NCBI GenBank assembly: GCA_024236075.1
Contig: JACKLE010000009.1
Location: 1-64,000 of the forward strand
Direction of reading: 5' to 3'
From: Alphaproteobacteria bacterium
Lineage (GTDB): Bacteria; Pseudomonadota; Alphaproteobacteria; JACAEB01
Length of the DNA: 64,000 bases
Shown: positions 26,648-35,360 of the stretch, piece by piece
Layout of the letters: the number at the start of each line of letters is the position of its first letter
Position numbering within the stretch: the stretch's first letter is position 1
Position numbers and translations under genes: made by a program
Notes under the pieces: model-generated
Databases searched by the model: none
Told to the model about the DNA's origin: nothing
What the model saw: only the letters and a program-made list of their open reading frames with translations

Positions 26648-27534
26648 GCCTGCACGACGACCCCATCGTCACCGCACGGAAGACCGATGCGGCGGCCTGG
26701 TTCTCGGGCCTGCGCGACCGGATCTGCGCCGCCTTCGAGGCGCTGGAGGACGAGGCGGCGCCGCGGCTCTACGGCGAGGCGGCCGGCCGGTTCGAGCGCA
26801 CGCCCTGGCGGCGGGGGACGGGAAACGAGGATCTCGGCGGCGGCGAGATGTCGGTGATGCGCGGACGGCTCTTCGAGAAGGTCGGGGTCCACATCTCGAC
26901 CGTGCACGGCGCCTTCGCCCCCGACTTCGCCGGCCAGATCCCGGGCGCCGATTCCGATCCCCGCTTCTGGGCCGGCGGCATCTCGCTCATCGCCCATATG
27001 CACAATCCGCGCGTGCCGGCCGTGCATATGAACACGCGCTTCGTGGTGACCGCCAAGGCCTGGTTCGGCGGCGGCGGCGACCTGACGCCCACGCTCGGCT
27101 ACCAGCGCGACCGGGCCTTTCCGGACGCGGAGGATTTTCATGCCGCCTACCGCGCCTGCTGCGACGCGCACGGGGCGGACTACTATGCGCGCTTCTCCAA
27201 ATGGTGCGACGAATATTTCTTCCTCAAGCACCGCAACGAGCCGCGCGGGGTCGGCGGCATCTTCTACGACTATGTCGACACCGGGAACTGGGAGGCCGAT
27301 TTCGCCTTCACGCGCGCGGTGGGCGAGACCTTCCTCGACATCTACCCCAGGCTCGTCCGCCGCCGGATGGGCGAGGCCTGGAGCGAGGCCGAGCGCGAGG
27401 AGCAGCTCGTGCGCCGCGGGCGCTATGTCGAGTTCAACCTCCTCTACGACCGCGGAACGCTCTTCGGCCTCAAGACCGGCGGAAATATCGACTCGATTTT
27501 GTCCTCCATGCCGCCGACGGTGAAATGGCCCTGA
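26644..27534 (+). CDS. hemF: Oxygen-dependent coproporphyrinogen III oxidase HemF
   Basis: Oxidative decarboxylation of coproporphyrinogen III to protoporphyrinogen IX. 296 residues, family length. Signatures: NPRVPAVHMNTRFVV, WFGGGGDLTP, CDEYFFLKHRNEPRGVGGIF (20 residues), and the C-terminal YVEFNLLYDRGTLFGLKTGG. Translationally coupled to trmL. It supplies heme to the cytochrome genes seen elsewhere in the window (petBC, ctaA). Confidence 0.97.
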   Translation: MSLHDDPIVTARKTDAAAWFSGLRDRICAAFEALEDEAAPRLYGEAAGRFERTPWRRGTGNEDLGGGEMSVMRGRLFEKVGVHISTVHGAFAPDFAGQIPGADSDPRFWAGGISLIAHMHNPRVPAVHMNTRFVVTAKAWFGGGGDLTPTLGYQRDRAFPDAEDFHAAYRACCDAHGADYYARFSKWCDEYFFLKHRNEPRGVGGIFYDYVDTGNWEADFAFTRAVGETFLDIYPRLVRRRMGEAWSEAEREEQLVRRGRYVEFNLLYDRGTLFGLKTGGNIDSILSSMPPTVKWP

Positions 27535-27704
27535 TGCCCGATGCCTGAGGCGCGGCCGGGGCCGGGCCGACGGATGCGGTCCCGCCGCGCGTTCAATCCG
27601 ACGGTGGGGCGCCGCGACGTCGCGGAAGGATCGAAGCTGCCCGGGGTCCGGCCCGTCCGAGCGCGGGACCCCGGCCCAATCATCCCAGCTATTGGAGGAC
27701 CCGC

Positions 27705-28286
27705 ATGTCGATTCCCGCTCTGGCCCGCAATCTCACCTTCGCCGCCGCCCTCGCCGCCTCGGGCGTCGCGCTCGCGGCGTCGCCCGGCGACCGGCCCATG
27801 CCCGGCCCCGGCCCCGACACGATGGGCATGGCCCCGGGCGGAGCCCCCATGATGGGCGGCCATCCGATGATGGGCGGGCCCCACAAGATGGGCCATCGCG
27901 ACGGCGGCTTCGGCGCCATGATGTCGCCGATGCACACCGAGGGCCGCCTCGCCTTCATCAAGGCCGAGCTCGCCATCACCCCGGACCAGGCCAAGGCCTT
28001 CGACGCCTTCGCCGACGCGGTGCGGGCGAACGACGCCAAGATTCGCAGCGAGATGGACGCCAGGCGCCAGGCCTTCCTGGACGCGCGCGCCAAGGCCAAG
28101 GAGACCGGCGAGCGCCCGGAGCGGCCCTCGCACGCCCTGCCCGACCGGATGGCGGAGCATCTCGACATGATGGAGAAGCGCATCGCCGACATGAAGGCGA
28201 TGCAGCCCAAGATCCTCGCGCTCTACAAGACGCTCGACGACACGCAGAAGGCCAAGGCCGACCGCCTGCTGATGATGCGCGGCTGA
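27705..28286 (+). CDS. Spy/CpxP-like periplasmic LTxxQ protein, Met/His/Gly-rich
   Basis: Secreted protein of 193 residues with a signal peptide of about 25. A Met-, Gly-, Pro- and His-rich linker (about residues 30-75, repeated MMGG/MGH units) precedes a helical domain with the LTxxQ-like motif AITPDQAKAFDAF and a C-terminal repeat-like helix. Spy/CpxP proteins are periplasmic chaperones or stress sensors; the Met/His-rich part could bind copper or other metal, which is inference. Its stop is 14 bases from the stop of the convergent COQ9-family gene. Confidence 0.8.
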   Translation: MSIPALARNLTFAAALAASGVALAASPGDRPMPGPGPDTMGMAPGGAPMMGGHPMMGGPHKMGHRDGGFGAMMSPMHTEGRLAFIKAELAITPDQAKAFDAFADAVRANDAKIRSEMDARRQAFLDARAKAKETGERPERPSHALPDRMAEHLDMMEKRIADMKAMQPKILALYKTLDDTQKAKADRLLMMRG

Positions 28287-28300
28287 GGCGCGGGCGCCGC

Positions 28301-28981
28301 TCAGTCCCGCGGATAGCGCAGCGCGCCGAGAAGACGCCAGGGCGACGGCAGGCCCGCCGCCGCCCTGCGCGCCCCGGCCTTGGCCTTTTCGAAGGTCATG
28401 ACGTTCTCGATGCGCGCCGCGAGGAAGGCCCAGCTCTCCTCGCATCCTTCCGAGCCGTCCTCGAACCAGCGCAGAAGCGTCGTGCCGTACACGGCCGAAA
28501 GGATCGCGCGCTTGGTGTAGTAGTTGAAATCCGTCGAACGGTCGCCCGCCGCGCGCCACAGCATGTCCACGGTGCGCCAGACGCATTCGGCCGCGAGGGG
28601 CGCGTGGAAGGGAAGGCTCAGCGTGCGCGCGGCGAGGCGCGCGGCGTCCTTGTGCGGCGCGAGAACCTCGATGCGCGCGCGGACGGCCGCCGCCACGCGC
28701 TCGCGGATGCGCAGGCGCGCGAGATCGGCCCCTGCGAGACGCGCGGCCGCCGCCTCGTCGGCCTGGCGCGAATAGAGCGCGAGCGCATCGCCGATGCCCT
28801 TGGGGAAGGCGAGCCGCTGCACCTCGCGCGTCACGCCCGCCGCGCTCGCCGCCCGCCGGAGCGCCGGCACGCTCCAGCCGTGGAACGGAGCCTCTTCGAG
28901 GAGCCGCGCGAGGATCTCGGCGCGCGCGGCGTCGAGATCGGCGATCTCCTCGGGTCCCCTGAGCTTCTTCGCCTCAGTCAT
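28301..28981 (-). CDS. COQ9-family protein (ubiquinone biosynthesis accessory factor)
   Basis: 226-residue helical protein with the COQ9 C-terminal domain (RTVDMLWRAAGDRSTDFNYY, TKRAILSAVYGTTLLRWFED). In mitochondria COQ9 binds lipid and presents intermediates to COQ7; the bacterial version probably serves ubiquinone synthesis. Start ATG 28981 overlaps the end of def by eight bases. Neighbourhood with rpsU is common in alphaproteobacteria. Confidence 0.88.
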   Translation of the reverse strand: MTEAKKLRGPEEIADLDAARAEILARLLEEAPFHGWSVPALRRAASAAGVTREVQRLAFPKGIGDALALYSRQADEAAAARLAGADLARLRIRERVAAAVRARIEVLAPHKDAARLAARTLSLPFHAPLAAECVWRTVDMLWRAAGDRSTDFNYYTKRAILSAVYGTTLLRWFEDGSEGCEESWAFLAARIENVMTFEKAKAGARRAAAGLPSPWRLLGALRYPRD

Positions 28982-29525
28982 TGGGCACGCTCTCCCTTTG
29001 CGGCAGATGGTGGCGCCATTCGGTCTCGAAGACGAGGTCCTTGAGGTCGCGCATGCGCTGGGGATAGAGCACGCCGTCGAGATGGTCGCATTCGTGCGCC
29101 ACCACGCGGGCATGGAAGCCGACCGCCTCGCGCGCGACCGTCCGCCCCTGAAGGTCGAGCCCCCGGTAGAAGATGTGCGTGTGCCTGGGCACGAGGCCGC
29201 GCAGGCCCGGGACGGACAGGCAGCCTTCCCAGTCGACGGCCATCTCGGGCCCCAGGATCTCGATCTCGGGATTGACGAGGATGGTGAAGGGGCAGCTCTC
29301 GAGCGGGTCGTCGGAGCCGGCGCGCGCGGCCGGCGCCTCGAACATCACGAGGCGCACCGGCTCGTAGACCTGCGGAGCGGCGAGGCCCGCCCCGTTCGCG
29401 TCCTTCATCGTCTCGATCATGTCGCGCGCGAGCGCGGCGATCTCCGGCGCGGACGGGTCGTCGATCGCCGCCGCGACGCGCCGCAGCACGGGATGCCCCA
29501 TGCGCGCGATCTTCCGAATGGCCAT
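28974..29525 (-). CDS. def: Peptide deformylase Def
   Basis: Metalloenzyme removing the formyl group from nascent N-terminal Met. 183 residues. All three motifs are present: GAGLAAPQV, EGCLSVPG (metal-ligand Cys) and HECDHLDG (two His ligands and catalytic Glu), the last with Cys in place of the common Phe. Upstream of and overlapping the COQ9-family gene. Confidence 0.95.
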   Translation of the reverse strand: MAIRKIARMGHPVLRRVAAAIDDPSAPEIAALARDMIETMKDANGAGLAAPQVYEPVRLVMFEAPAARAGSDDPLESCPFTILVNPEIEILGPEMAVDWEGCLSVPGLRGLVPRHTHIFYRGLDLQGRTVAREAVGFHARVVAHECDHLDGVLYPQRMRDLKDLVFETEWRHHLPQRESVPND

Positions 29526-29701
29526 GCCTGCCTACCTCGCCTCGCTGGGCGGGAATATGGACATGGCGGCCGGCCTTTGCTAGAGAACGGGCCAATTCGG
29601 TGCGACGCCCATCGGATGGCCGGTGGCGTGCGCCGATTTTTGTCTCGACCGCCCGCCGCTTGGGCCGCCCGGACCGGGACGTCTAAAGAGGAGGACTCGT
29701 C

Positions 29702-29917
29702 ATCGTTCAGATCGTCGTCCGCGACAACAATGTCGATCAGGCCCTGCGCGCGCTGAAGAAGAAGATGCAGCGCGAGGGCGTCTTCCGCGAGATGAAGCTG
29801 CGCTCGCACTACGAGAAGCCGTCCGAGAAGCGCGCCCGCGAAAAGGCGGAAGCCATTCGCCGCGCCCGCAAGCTCGCGCGCAAGCGCGCCCAGCGCGAAG
29901 GCCTCATCGCGAAATAG
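29702..29917 (+). CDS. rpsU: 30S ribosomal protein S21 with non-canonical ATC start
   Basis: Small-subunit protein S21, 71 residues, recognised by VRDNNVDQALRALKKKMQRE and the Lys/Arg-rich helical tail. The frame is closed upstream by TAA at 29684-29686, and between that stop and the conserved body there is no ATG, GTG or TTG. The best start is ATC 29702, six bases after a perfect AGAGGAGGA Shine-Dalgarno; GTT 29705 aligns with the usual first Met and is the alternative. A terminator follows. Sequencing error at the start codon cannot be excluded. Confidence 0.9.
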   Translation: MVQIVVRDNNVDQALRALKKKMQREGVFREMKLRSHYEKPSEKRAREKAEAIRRARKLARKRAQREGLIAK

Positions 29918-29958
29918 CCTCTGCCTTCATCCGGGCGGCCCGCCGCCCCGCCGATCGA

Positions 29959-29987
29959 GGCCGCCCGCAAGGCGGCCTTTGTCGTTT
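29959..29987 (+). terminator. Rho-independent terminator of rpsU
   Basis: Stem GGCCGCC (29959-29965) with GGCGGCC (29971-29977), loop CGCAA, followed on the plus strand by TTTGTCGTTT. It lies 42 bases after the rpsU stop. Confidence 0.8.
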
Positions 29988-30059
29988 GCGGGAGAGAGCC
30001 GCTTGCGGGAGGCGCCCCCGCCCGCCAATGATGGCGCGGCCCGCAACAGGGAGGCGCCC

Positions 30060-31091
30060 ATGATCCTCGAGGAAGTCGCCGCCGGAGGCTGCCGGTCCTA
30101 CGTCATCGGCTGCGAGGAGACCTCCGTCGGGGCGGTCATCGACCCCGAGGTGAGCCGGATCGACCGCTACCGGGGCCTCGCGAGCCAGCTCGGCCTCGCG
30201 ATCCGCTATTCCATCGACACGCACACGCATGCGGACCATTTTTCCGCCGCCCACGAGATCGCCGAGGCGCTCGGCGCGCAGGTGGTGATGAACCGTCTCA
30301 GCGTCACGCCGCGCATCGACCTCCATGTCGACGACGGCGACACGCTCCTCGTCGGCAATCTGCGCCTCACCGCCATGCACACGCCCGGGCACACGCGCGA
30401 CTCGACCTGCTTTCACACGGACGGGCATGTCTTCACGGGCGACACGCTCCTCATCGGCGGCACGGGGCGCACGGATCTGCCGACCGGCGATCCGGACATG
30501 CTCTACGACAGCCTCTTCGGAAAGCTCCTGAAGCTCGACGGCGAGACGCGCGTCCATCCCGGGCACAACTACAAGGGCGTTCCCGCGACGACGCTCGCCG
30601 AGGAGATCGCCGGCAATCCGCGCCTTCAGAAGCGCGAGCGGGCCGAATTCGTGGCGATGATGCGCGCCCTCGACATCCAGGCGCCGACGCACCTCACCGA
30701 GGCGCTGCGGGTGAACATGAGCGGCCGGAAGGCGGTCTCGCAGCTTCTCGCCGAGGCCGCATCCGTCGTGCCCTTCATGTCGATGGCGGAGCTTTCGCGG
30801 CGCCTCGCGGCCCGCGCGAACGATTTCGTCGTGCTCGACGTGCGCGAGCGCGACGCCTACGACGCGGGCCACCTGCCCGGCGCCAGATGGCTGGCGCGCG
30901 GGCAGCTTGAGCTGCGCGTCAACGAGGTCTTCCCCGACCCGACCGTCCGCATCCTGTGCTATTGCGAGTTCGGCAAGGTCTCGACGCTCGCGGCGGCGAC
31001 CCTGCGCGAGCTCGGCTTCATGCGCGCCTGCGCCCTCGACGGCGGCATGAAGGCCTGGCGCGAGGCGGGCTACGAGGTCGAGCAGGGCTAG
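30060..31091 (+). CDS. Metallo-beta-lactamase fold / rhodanese fusion, persulfide dioxygenase-like
   Basis: 343 residues from ATG 30060. The first 235 residues form a glyoxalase II/ETHE1-like metallo-hydrolase with THTHADHFSAAHEIAEALG, HTPGHTRDSTC and VHPGHNYKG, which place the iron ligands as in persulfide dioxygenases. The C-terminal 100 residues are a rhodanese domain; its active loop reads CYCEFGKVS, unlike the usual CRxGxR, though a Cys is kept. Such fusions oxidise glutathione persulfide and handle sulfane sulfur. Stand-alone gene, convergent with the Gfo/Idh gene. Confidence 0.88.
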   Translation: MILEEVAAGGCRSYVIGCEETSVGAVIDPEVSRIDRYRGLASQLGLAIRYSIDTHTHADHFSAAHEIAEALGAQVVMNRLSVTPRIDLHVDDGDTLLVGNLRLTAMHTPGHTRDSTCFHTDGHVFTGDTLLIGGTGRTDLPTGDPDMLYDSLFGKLLKLDGETRVHPGHNYKGVPATTLAEEIAGNPRLQKRERAEFVAMMRALDIQAPTHLTEALRVNMSGRKAVSQLLAEAASVVPFMSMAELSRRLAARANDFVVLDVRERDAYDAGHLPGARWLARGQLELRVNEVFPDPTVRILCYCEFGKVSTLAAATLRELGFMRACALDGGMKAWREAGYEVEQG

Positions 31092-31108
31092 GGGTCCCGC
31101 GCGGCCCT

Positions 31109-32182
31109 TCAGCGCATCAGCTCGACCATCTCGGCGAAGATCTCGAGGTCCTTGCGAAAATCCGACGGGGAGGTCTTGGGCTTCTTCCCGCTCACGACAT
31201 TGTCGTGGAAGGCGAGCCACTCCGCGGTGAAGGAATCGCCCCAGGCGGGATGCTCCGTGCGCGTCAGGACGCCGCCGGCGCCGTTCGCCTCGGTGACCTC
31301 GAGGCGAACCGGCATGTTGCGCACATAGGGCGTGTCGTAGTCGACGCGCAGGCTGCGCTCGGCGCCGTAGACCTCGATATGGGCGTCGAAGCGCGGGATG
31401 GCGTCGACCCCCGTCTCGAACTGGCAGACGAAATCGCCATAGTCGAAGGCGGCCGTCATGTAGAAGCCGCCGACGCGCTGCGCGGCGTGAAGCACGCGCT
31501 TCGGGACGCCGATGAGCTCGCGCATCGCCGAGAGGTCGTGCGAGCTGAGGCCGAGGAGGATGTTGTAGGCCATGCGCAGCTCGCGCGAGGCGTCGCCGAG
31601 CGCGGCGTTCATCGCCTCGGACGCGAGGCGCTTGCCCTCCTCCACCGCCTCGGCCGGCACGTCGCGGCCGCGAACGACGCGCGAGGTCGCCGCGACGACG
31701 AGGCTGTTGAGGCCGATGACGTCGTGCACGCGCGCGAGCCGGACGGGCCCGAGGGTCGGCAAGACCTCGCAGGCCTTGAGGAACGCCTGGGCATAGCGGC
31801 GCATATAGCCGACCTGGACGACGATCCCCCTTGCCGCCGCCTCGGCGGCGATGATGGCGTCGGCCTCGGCGAGCGTCATGCACATGGGCTTCTCGACGAG
31901 CACATGCTTTCCCGCCGCGATCGCGGCGAGCGTCACCGGCGCGTGGTAGGCGTTGGGATTGGCGATCAGCACCGCGTCGACGTCGCCGTCCGCGACCAGC
32001 TCGCGATAGTCGGCGTAGCGGGCGGAGATGCCGAACTCCTCGCCGACGCCCTCGACGACGGTCGGGCTCACGTCGCAGAGCGCCGAAACGGAGAATTTGT
32101 CGGCAAGCTGACGAAGCGCCGGCAGATGCATGATCTGCACGACCTCGCCGCACCCGACGATCCCGATTTTCAGGACCGTCAT
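31109..32182 (-). CDS. Gfo/Idh/MocA-family NAD(P)-dependent oxidoreductase
   Basis: 357 residues from ATG 32182. An N-terminal Rossmann domain (LKIGIVGCGEVVQIMHLPAL) and the family motif EKPMCMTLAEADAI with the catalytic Lys are present; the C-terminal beta-sheet domain follows. The start overlaps the stop of the upstream flavin monooxygenase by four bases (ATGA), so the two are co-translated. Substrate unknown; pairing with a monooxygenase suggests a catabolic or lipid/terpenoid step rather than sugar metabolism. Confidence 0.88.
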   Translation of the reverse strand: MTVLKIGIVGCGEVVQIMHLPALRQLADKFSVSALCDVSPTVVEGVGEEFGISARYADYRELVADGDVDAVLIANPNAYHAPVTLAAIAAGKHVLVEKPMCMTLAEADAIIAAEAAARGIVVQVGYMRRYAQAFLKACEVLPTLGPVRLARVHDVIGLNSLVVAATSRVVRGRDVPAEAVEEGKRLASEAMNAALGDASRELRMAYNILLGLSSHDLSAMRELIGVPKRVLHAAQRVGGFYMTAAFDYGDFVCQFETGVDAIPRFDAHIEVYGAERSLRVDYDTPYVRNMPVRLEVTEANGAGGVLTRTEHPAWGDSFTAEWLAFHDNVVSGKKPKTSPSDFRKDLEIFAEMVELMR

Positions 32183-33723
32183 GACAGGGCCGCCTCGCGG
32201 CTTCCGGGCGTTTCCGCCGCGCCCCGGCCGCCCGCGCTCCCCCGCCCGGCGGGCTCGGAGGCGCCGGAGAATTCCAAAACGCCGTCCTCGATCTCGCCGA
32301 AGCGCAGCTCGAAGATGTCGAGCACGTAGTTCTGATGGAGCTTCCAGGGCTGCTTGGAGCCCTGCTTCGGAAATTTGTCGACCGCGCGCTGGACGTAGCC
32401 CGACGAGAAATCGATCCATGGCTGCGGCTCGACGCTCGGGTCCGCGTTGCGGGGCACGCACCGGGTGAAGCCGTGCTCGTCCATATGGTTGAGCAGGCGG
32501 CAGACATACTCGCAGGTCAGGTCGCATTTCAGCGTCCAGGACGCGTTCGTGTAGCCGAAGGCCGAGGCCATGTTGGGCACGTCGCTGTACATCATGCCCT
32601 TGTAGTTGAGAGTCGTGCCGAGCTCCACCTCCCGTCCGTCCACGGAAAAAGTCGCTCCGCCGAGAACCTGAAGGTCGAGCCCGGTCGCCGTCACGACGAG
32701 GTCCGCCTCGATCTCGCCGCCCGATTTGAGGCGGATGCCCTTCTCGGTGAAGGTCTCGATGTGATCGGTCACGACGCTGGCGCTGCCCTTGCGGATCGCC
32801 TCGAAGAGGTCGCTGTCGGGCACGAGGCAGAGCCGCTGGTCCCAGGGCTTGTAGCGCGGCGTGAAATGCGTCTCGACGTCGTAGTCGGGCCCGAGCTCCT
32901 TGCGCACGCGCTTCAGGATCAGCCGCTTCACGAGGCCCGGCGTGCGCCGGCAGCGCTGGAAGAAGTAGATGCCGAACAGGACATGGTGCCAGCGCGTGAT
33001 CGCATAGGCGGCCTTGGCCGGCAGGATGCGCCGCAGGAAGTTGGCGAACCCGTCCTCGGCCGGGCGCGAGACGATGTAGGTCGGCGAGCGCTGCAGCATG
33101 GTGACGTGCTTCGCGGCCTTCGCCATCTCCGGCACAAGCGTCACGGCCGTCGCGCCGCTGCCGACGACCACCACGCGCTTTCCCGCATAGTCGATGTCGC
33201 CGGTCCATTTCTGGGGATGGACGATGCGGCCCGCGAAACGCTCCGTGCCCGGAAATTTCGGCTCGTAGCCGGCCTCGTATTTGTAGTAACCGCTGCACAT
33301 GAAGAGGAAGCTGCAGGTGAGGCGCACGGTCTCGCCCGTGTCGCCGCGCTCCGCCTCCACCGTCCACCGCGCCTCGGGCGAGGACCACGAGGCGCGCACC
33401 ATGCGGTGCCGGTAGCGGATATGCTCCTCGATGCCGTTCTCGCGCGCCGTGTCGCGCACATAGGCGAGGATCGAGGGCCCGTCGGCGATCGCCTTCGCCT
33501 GCGTCCAGGGCCGGAACGAATAGCCGAGCGTGTACATGTCCGAATCGGAGCGGATGCCCGGATAGCGGAAGAGGTCCCACGTGCCGCCGATCGCATCGCG
33601 CGCCTCGAGGATCGCGTAGCTCTTCCCCGGACAGCGATGCTTGAGGTGCCAGGCGGCGCCGATCCCCGAAAGGCCCGCGCCGATGATGATGACGTCGAAA
33701 TGGTCTTGCGTCGTGGCGTCCAA
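32179..33723 (-). CDS. Flavin-containing / Baeyer-Villiger-type monooxygenase
   Basis: 514-residue FAD- and NADPH-dependent monooxygenase. FAD-binding GxGxxG is in DVIIIGAGLSGIGAAWHL; the group fingerprint FxGxxxHxxxW appears as FAGRIVHPQKW; the second, NADPH-binding GxGxxG is in VVVVGSGATAVTLV. The C-terminus carries a Gly/Ala/Ser-rich tail. These enzymes insert oxygen next to a ketone or oxidise soft heteroatoms. Coupled downstream to the Gfo/Idh oxidoreductase; a divergent DUF3089 gene is 169 bp away. Confidence 0.92.
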   Translation of the reverse strand: MDATTQDHFDVIIIGAGLSGIGAAWHLKHRCPGKSYAILEARDAIGGTWDLFRYPGIRSDSDMYTLGYSFRPWTQAKAIADGPSILAYVRDTARENGIEEHIRYRHRMVRASWSSPEARWTVEAERGDTGETVRLTCSFLFMCSGYYKYEAGYEPKFPGTERFAGRIVHPQKWTGDIDYAGKRVVVVGSGATAVTLVPEMAKAAKHVTMLQRSPTYIVSRPAEDGFANFLRRILPAKAAYAITRWHHVLFGIYFFQRCRRTPGLVKRLILKRVRKELGPDYDVETHFTPRYKPWDQRLCLVPDSDLFEAIRKGSASVVTDHIETFTEKGIRLKSGGEIEADLVVTATGLDLQVLGGATFSVDGREVELGTTLNYKGMMYSDVPNMASAFGYTNASWTLKCDLTCEYVCRLLNHMDEHGFTRCVPRNADPSVEPQPWIDFSSGYVQRAVDKFPKQGSKQPWKLHQNYVLDIFELRFGEIEDGVLEFSGASEPAGRGSAGGRGAAETPGSREAALS

Positions 33724-33892
33724 GGGCGCCTGCTCCTTGCCGGTATGAGGACGAGCACTCTACACGGGCCTGCCCCCTAGCCGCGAAAGGCGCGCGGCGC
33801 AAGGGCTGGCCGCATTGCATAGAAGAATGGCCGCCCGTTCAACGCGCGGGAGCGCGGCGGACCGGCGCCGCCCGGCCGAGGGAGGATCTGCA

Positions 33893-35137
33893 ATGCACGC
33901 GCTGCACGCGATCGGGGCGCTCCGGCCCGCCATTGCGGGGCTCTTGGGGCTCCTGGGGCTCCTGGGGCTCGCGGCGCTGCTCGCCCCATGGACGGCCCAT
34001 GCCGCCGGGGCGGACATGGGCAAGACGATGGCCGAGCGTCTCGCGACGGCCGGGCCGGCACCCGAGGGCGACCGGGTCGACTATGGCGATCCGGCCTCCT
34101 GGCTCTGCCGGCCGGGCCGAAAGGATGCGTGCGCGAGCGACCAGACCGCGACGGTCGTGGGCCCCGGTGGCTCTCTCGCTGTCGAGAGCGCCGAACGCGC
34201 GAAGGCGCCGGGCGTCGACTGCTTCTACGTCTATCCCTCGGTCTCGCGCGGCAGCGCGCCCAACGCGGACCTCGCGGCGGGCCCCGGGCAAGCCCACGCG
34301 GCGGACATCCAGCTCGCCCGGTTCGCGGCGGTCTGCCGCCTCTTCGCGCCTCTCTATCGTCAGGCGACGGCCTCGGCCTATCGCTCGGAGGAAGCGATCC
34401 AGGCCGCGCTCGCCCTCGCCATGCAGGACATCCGCGACGCCTGGCATGCCTACCTCGCCGGCGACAATCGCGGGCGCGGCGTCGTGCTCGTGGGGCACAG
34501 CCAGGGCGCGGCGATGCTCACCGAGCTGATCAAGGAGGAGATCGACGGCGGGCCGGGGCGGGACATCCTGGTCTCGGCCCTTCTCGGCGGCCAGACCGTC
34601 GCCGTGCCGGACGGCGAGGAGACCGGAGGCGAGTTCCGGACGCTGCCGCTTTGCAGGGAGGCCGGCGAGACGGGCTGCATCGTCGCCTGGGCATCCTTCC
34701 TCGCCGAGCCCGCGCCGCCCTCCGATTCGAAGATGATCCGCGATCCGGCGCCCGGCCGGCACGCGGCCTGCGTCAATCCCGCGGCCCCCGGCGGCGGCCC
34801 GGGCCCGCTCAAGCCCTACTTCCTGATGGAGGGCCCCCCGGGACAAGGCGGCAGACCCTTCGTGTACGGACCTGGCCTGAAGACGCGCTATCTCTCCGTA
34901 CCCGGTATTTTGCGGGCCGAATGCGTCCGCGAGGGCGGGACTTCCTATCTCGCCGTCTCGGTGGACGTCGCGGAGGCGAAGGCCCGGGGGCTTGCCGGCG
35001 CGCTCACGCAGACGCCGGCTTCCCAGACCTGGTACGGCCTCCACACGCTCGACTTTCCGCTGACGATCGGCAATCTCGTCGATCTCGTCGCGGCCCAGGC
35101 CGCAGCGTGGACGGCGGCGCATCCGGAGGTCCGGTGA
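33893..35137 (+). CDS. Secreted DUF3089 alpha/beta-hydrolase
   Basis: 414 residues from ATG 33893 with a GGGAGGA Shine-Dalgarno. The signal peptide is long and contains a Leu-Leu-Gly repeat. The mature protein has the DUF3089 opening VDCFYVYPSVS and the nucleophile elbow VVLVGHSQGAAMLTELI, so it is a predicted serine hydrolase of unknown substrate. It lies divergent to the Baeyer-Villiger-type monooxygenase, whose ester products would be natural substrates, but that link is speculative. Confidence 0.85.
   Translation: MHALHAIGALRPAIAGLLGLLGLLGLAALLAPWTAHAAGADMGKTMAERLATAGPAPEGDRVDYGDPASWLCRPGRKDACASDQTATVVGPGGSLAVESAERAKAPGVDCFYVYPSVSRGSAPNADLAAGPGQAHAADIQLARFAAVCRLFAPLYRQATASAYRSEEAIQAALALAMQDIRDAWHAYLAGDNRGRGVVLVGHSQGAAMLTELIKEEIDGGPGRDILVSALLGGQTVAVPDGEETGGEFRTLPLCREAGETGCIVAWASFLAEPAPPSDSKMIRDPAPGRHAACVNPAAPGGGPGPLKPYFLMEGPPGQGGRPFVYGPGLKTRYLSVPGILRAECVREGGTSYLAVSVDVAEAKARGLAGALTQTPASQTWYGLHTLDFPLTIGNLVDLVAAQAAAWTAAHPEVR
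33936..33970 (+). repeat. Tandem 9-bp repeat inside a signal peptide
   Basis: Nearly four copies of a 9-bp unit GGGGCTCYT in tandem within the DUF3089 signal peptide, encoding Gly-Leu-Leu repeats. Copy changes keep the reading frame but change the hydrophobic core length. Confidence 0.8.
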
Positions 35138-35204
35138 CTGCGGAGCCGCTCCGCCCGCCGCGCGCGGCGACCGCCACGGCCCCCGCCGGCCCCATGACTT
35201 CCAA

Positions 35205-35279
35205 TGGCGCTCCCTACGGGAGTCGAACCCGTCTTTTCAGATTGAAAATCTGACGTCCTAACCGATAGACGAAGGGAGC
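35205..35279 (-). tRNA. tRNA-Glu (TTC anticodon)
   Basis: Minus-strand cloverleaf of 75 nt. Acceptor arms GCTCCCT and AGGGAGC, discriminator G, encoded CCA. The anticodon stem TCAGA/TCTGA encloses TTTTCAA, giving anticodon TTC (Glu). The D-arm CGTCTATCGGTTAGGAC and T-arm GGTTCGACTCC fit tRNA-Glu. Confidence 0.95.
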
Positions 35280-35360
35280 CCCGCGGGGCGATGGCGCCCC
35301 CCGGAAGAGGCAGATGCATAAGACGATCGCCGGGCGCTGTAAAGGGCGGCTCGGGCGGGC

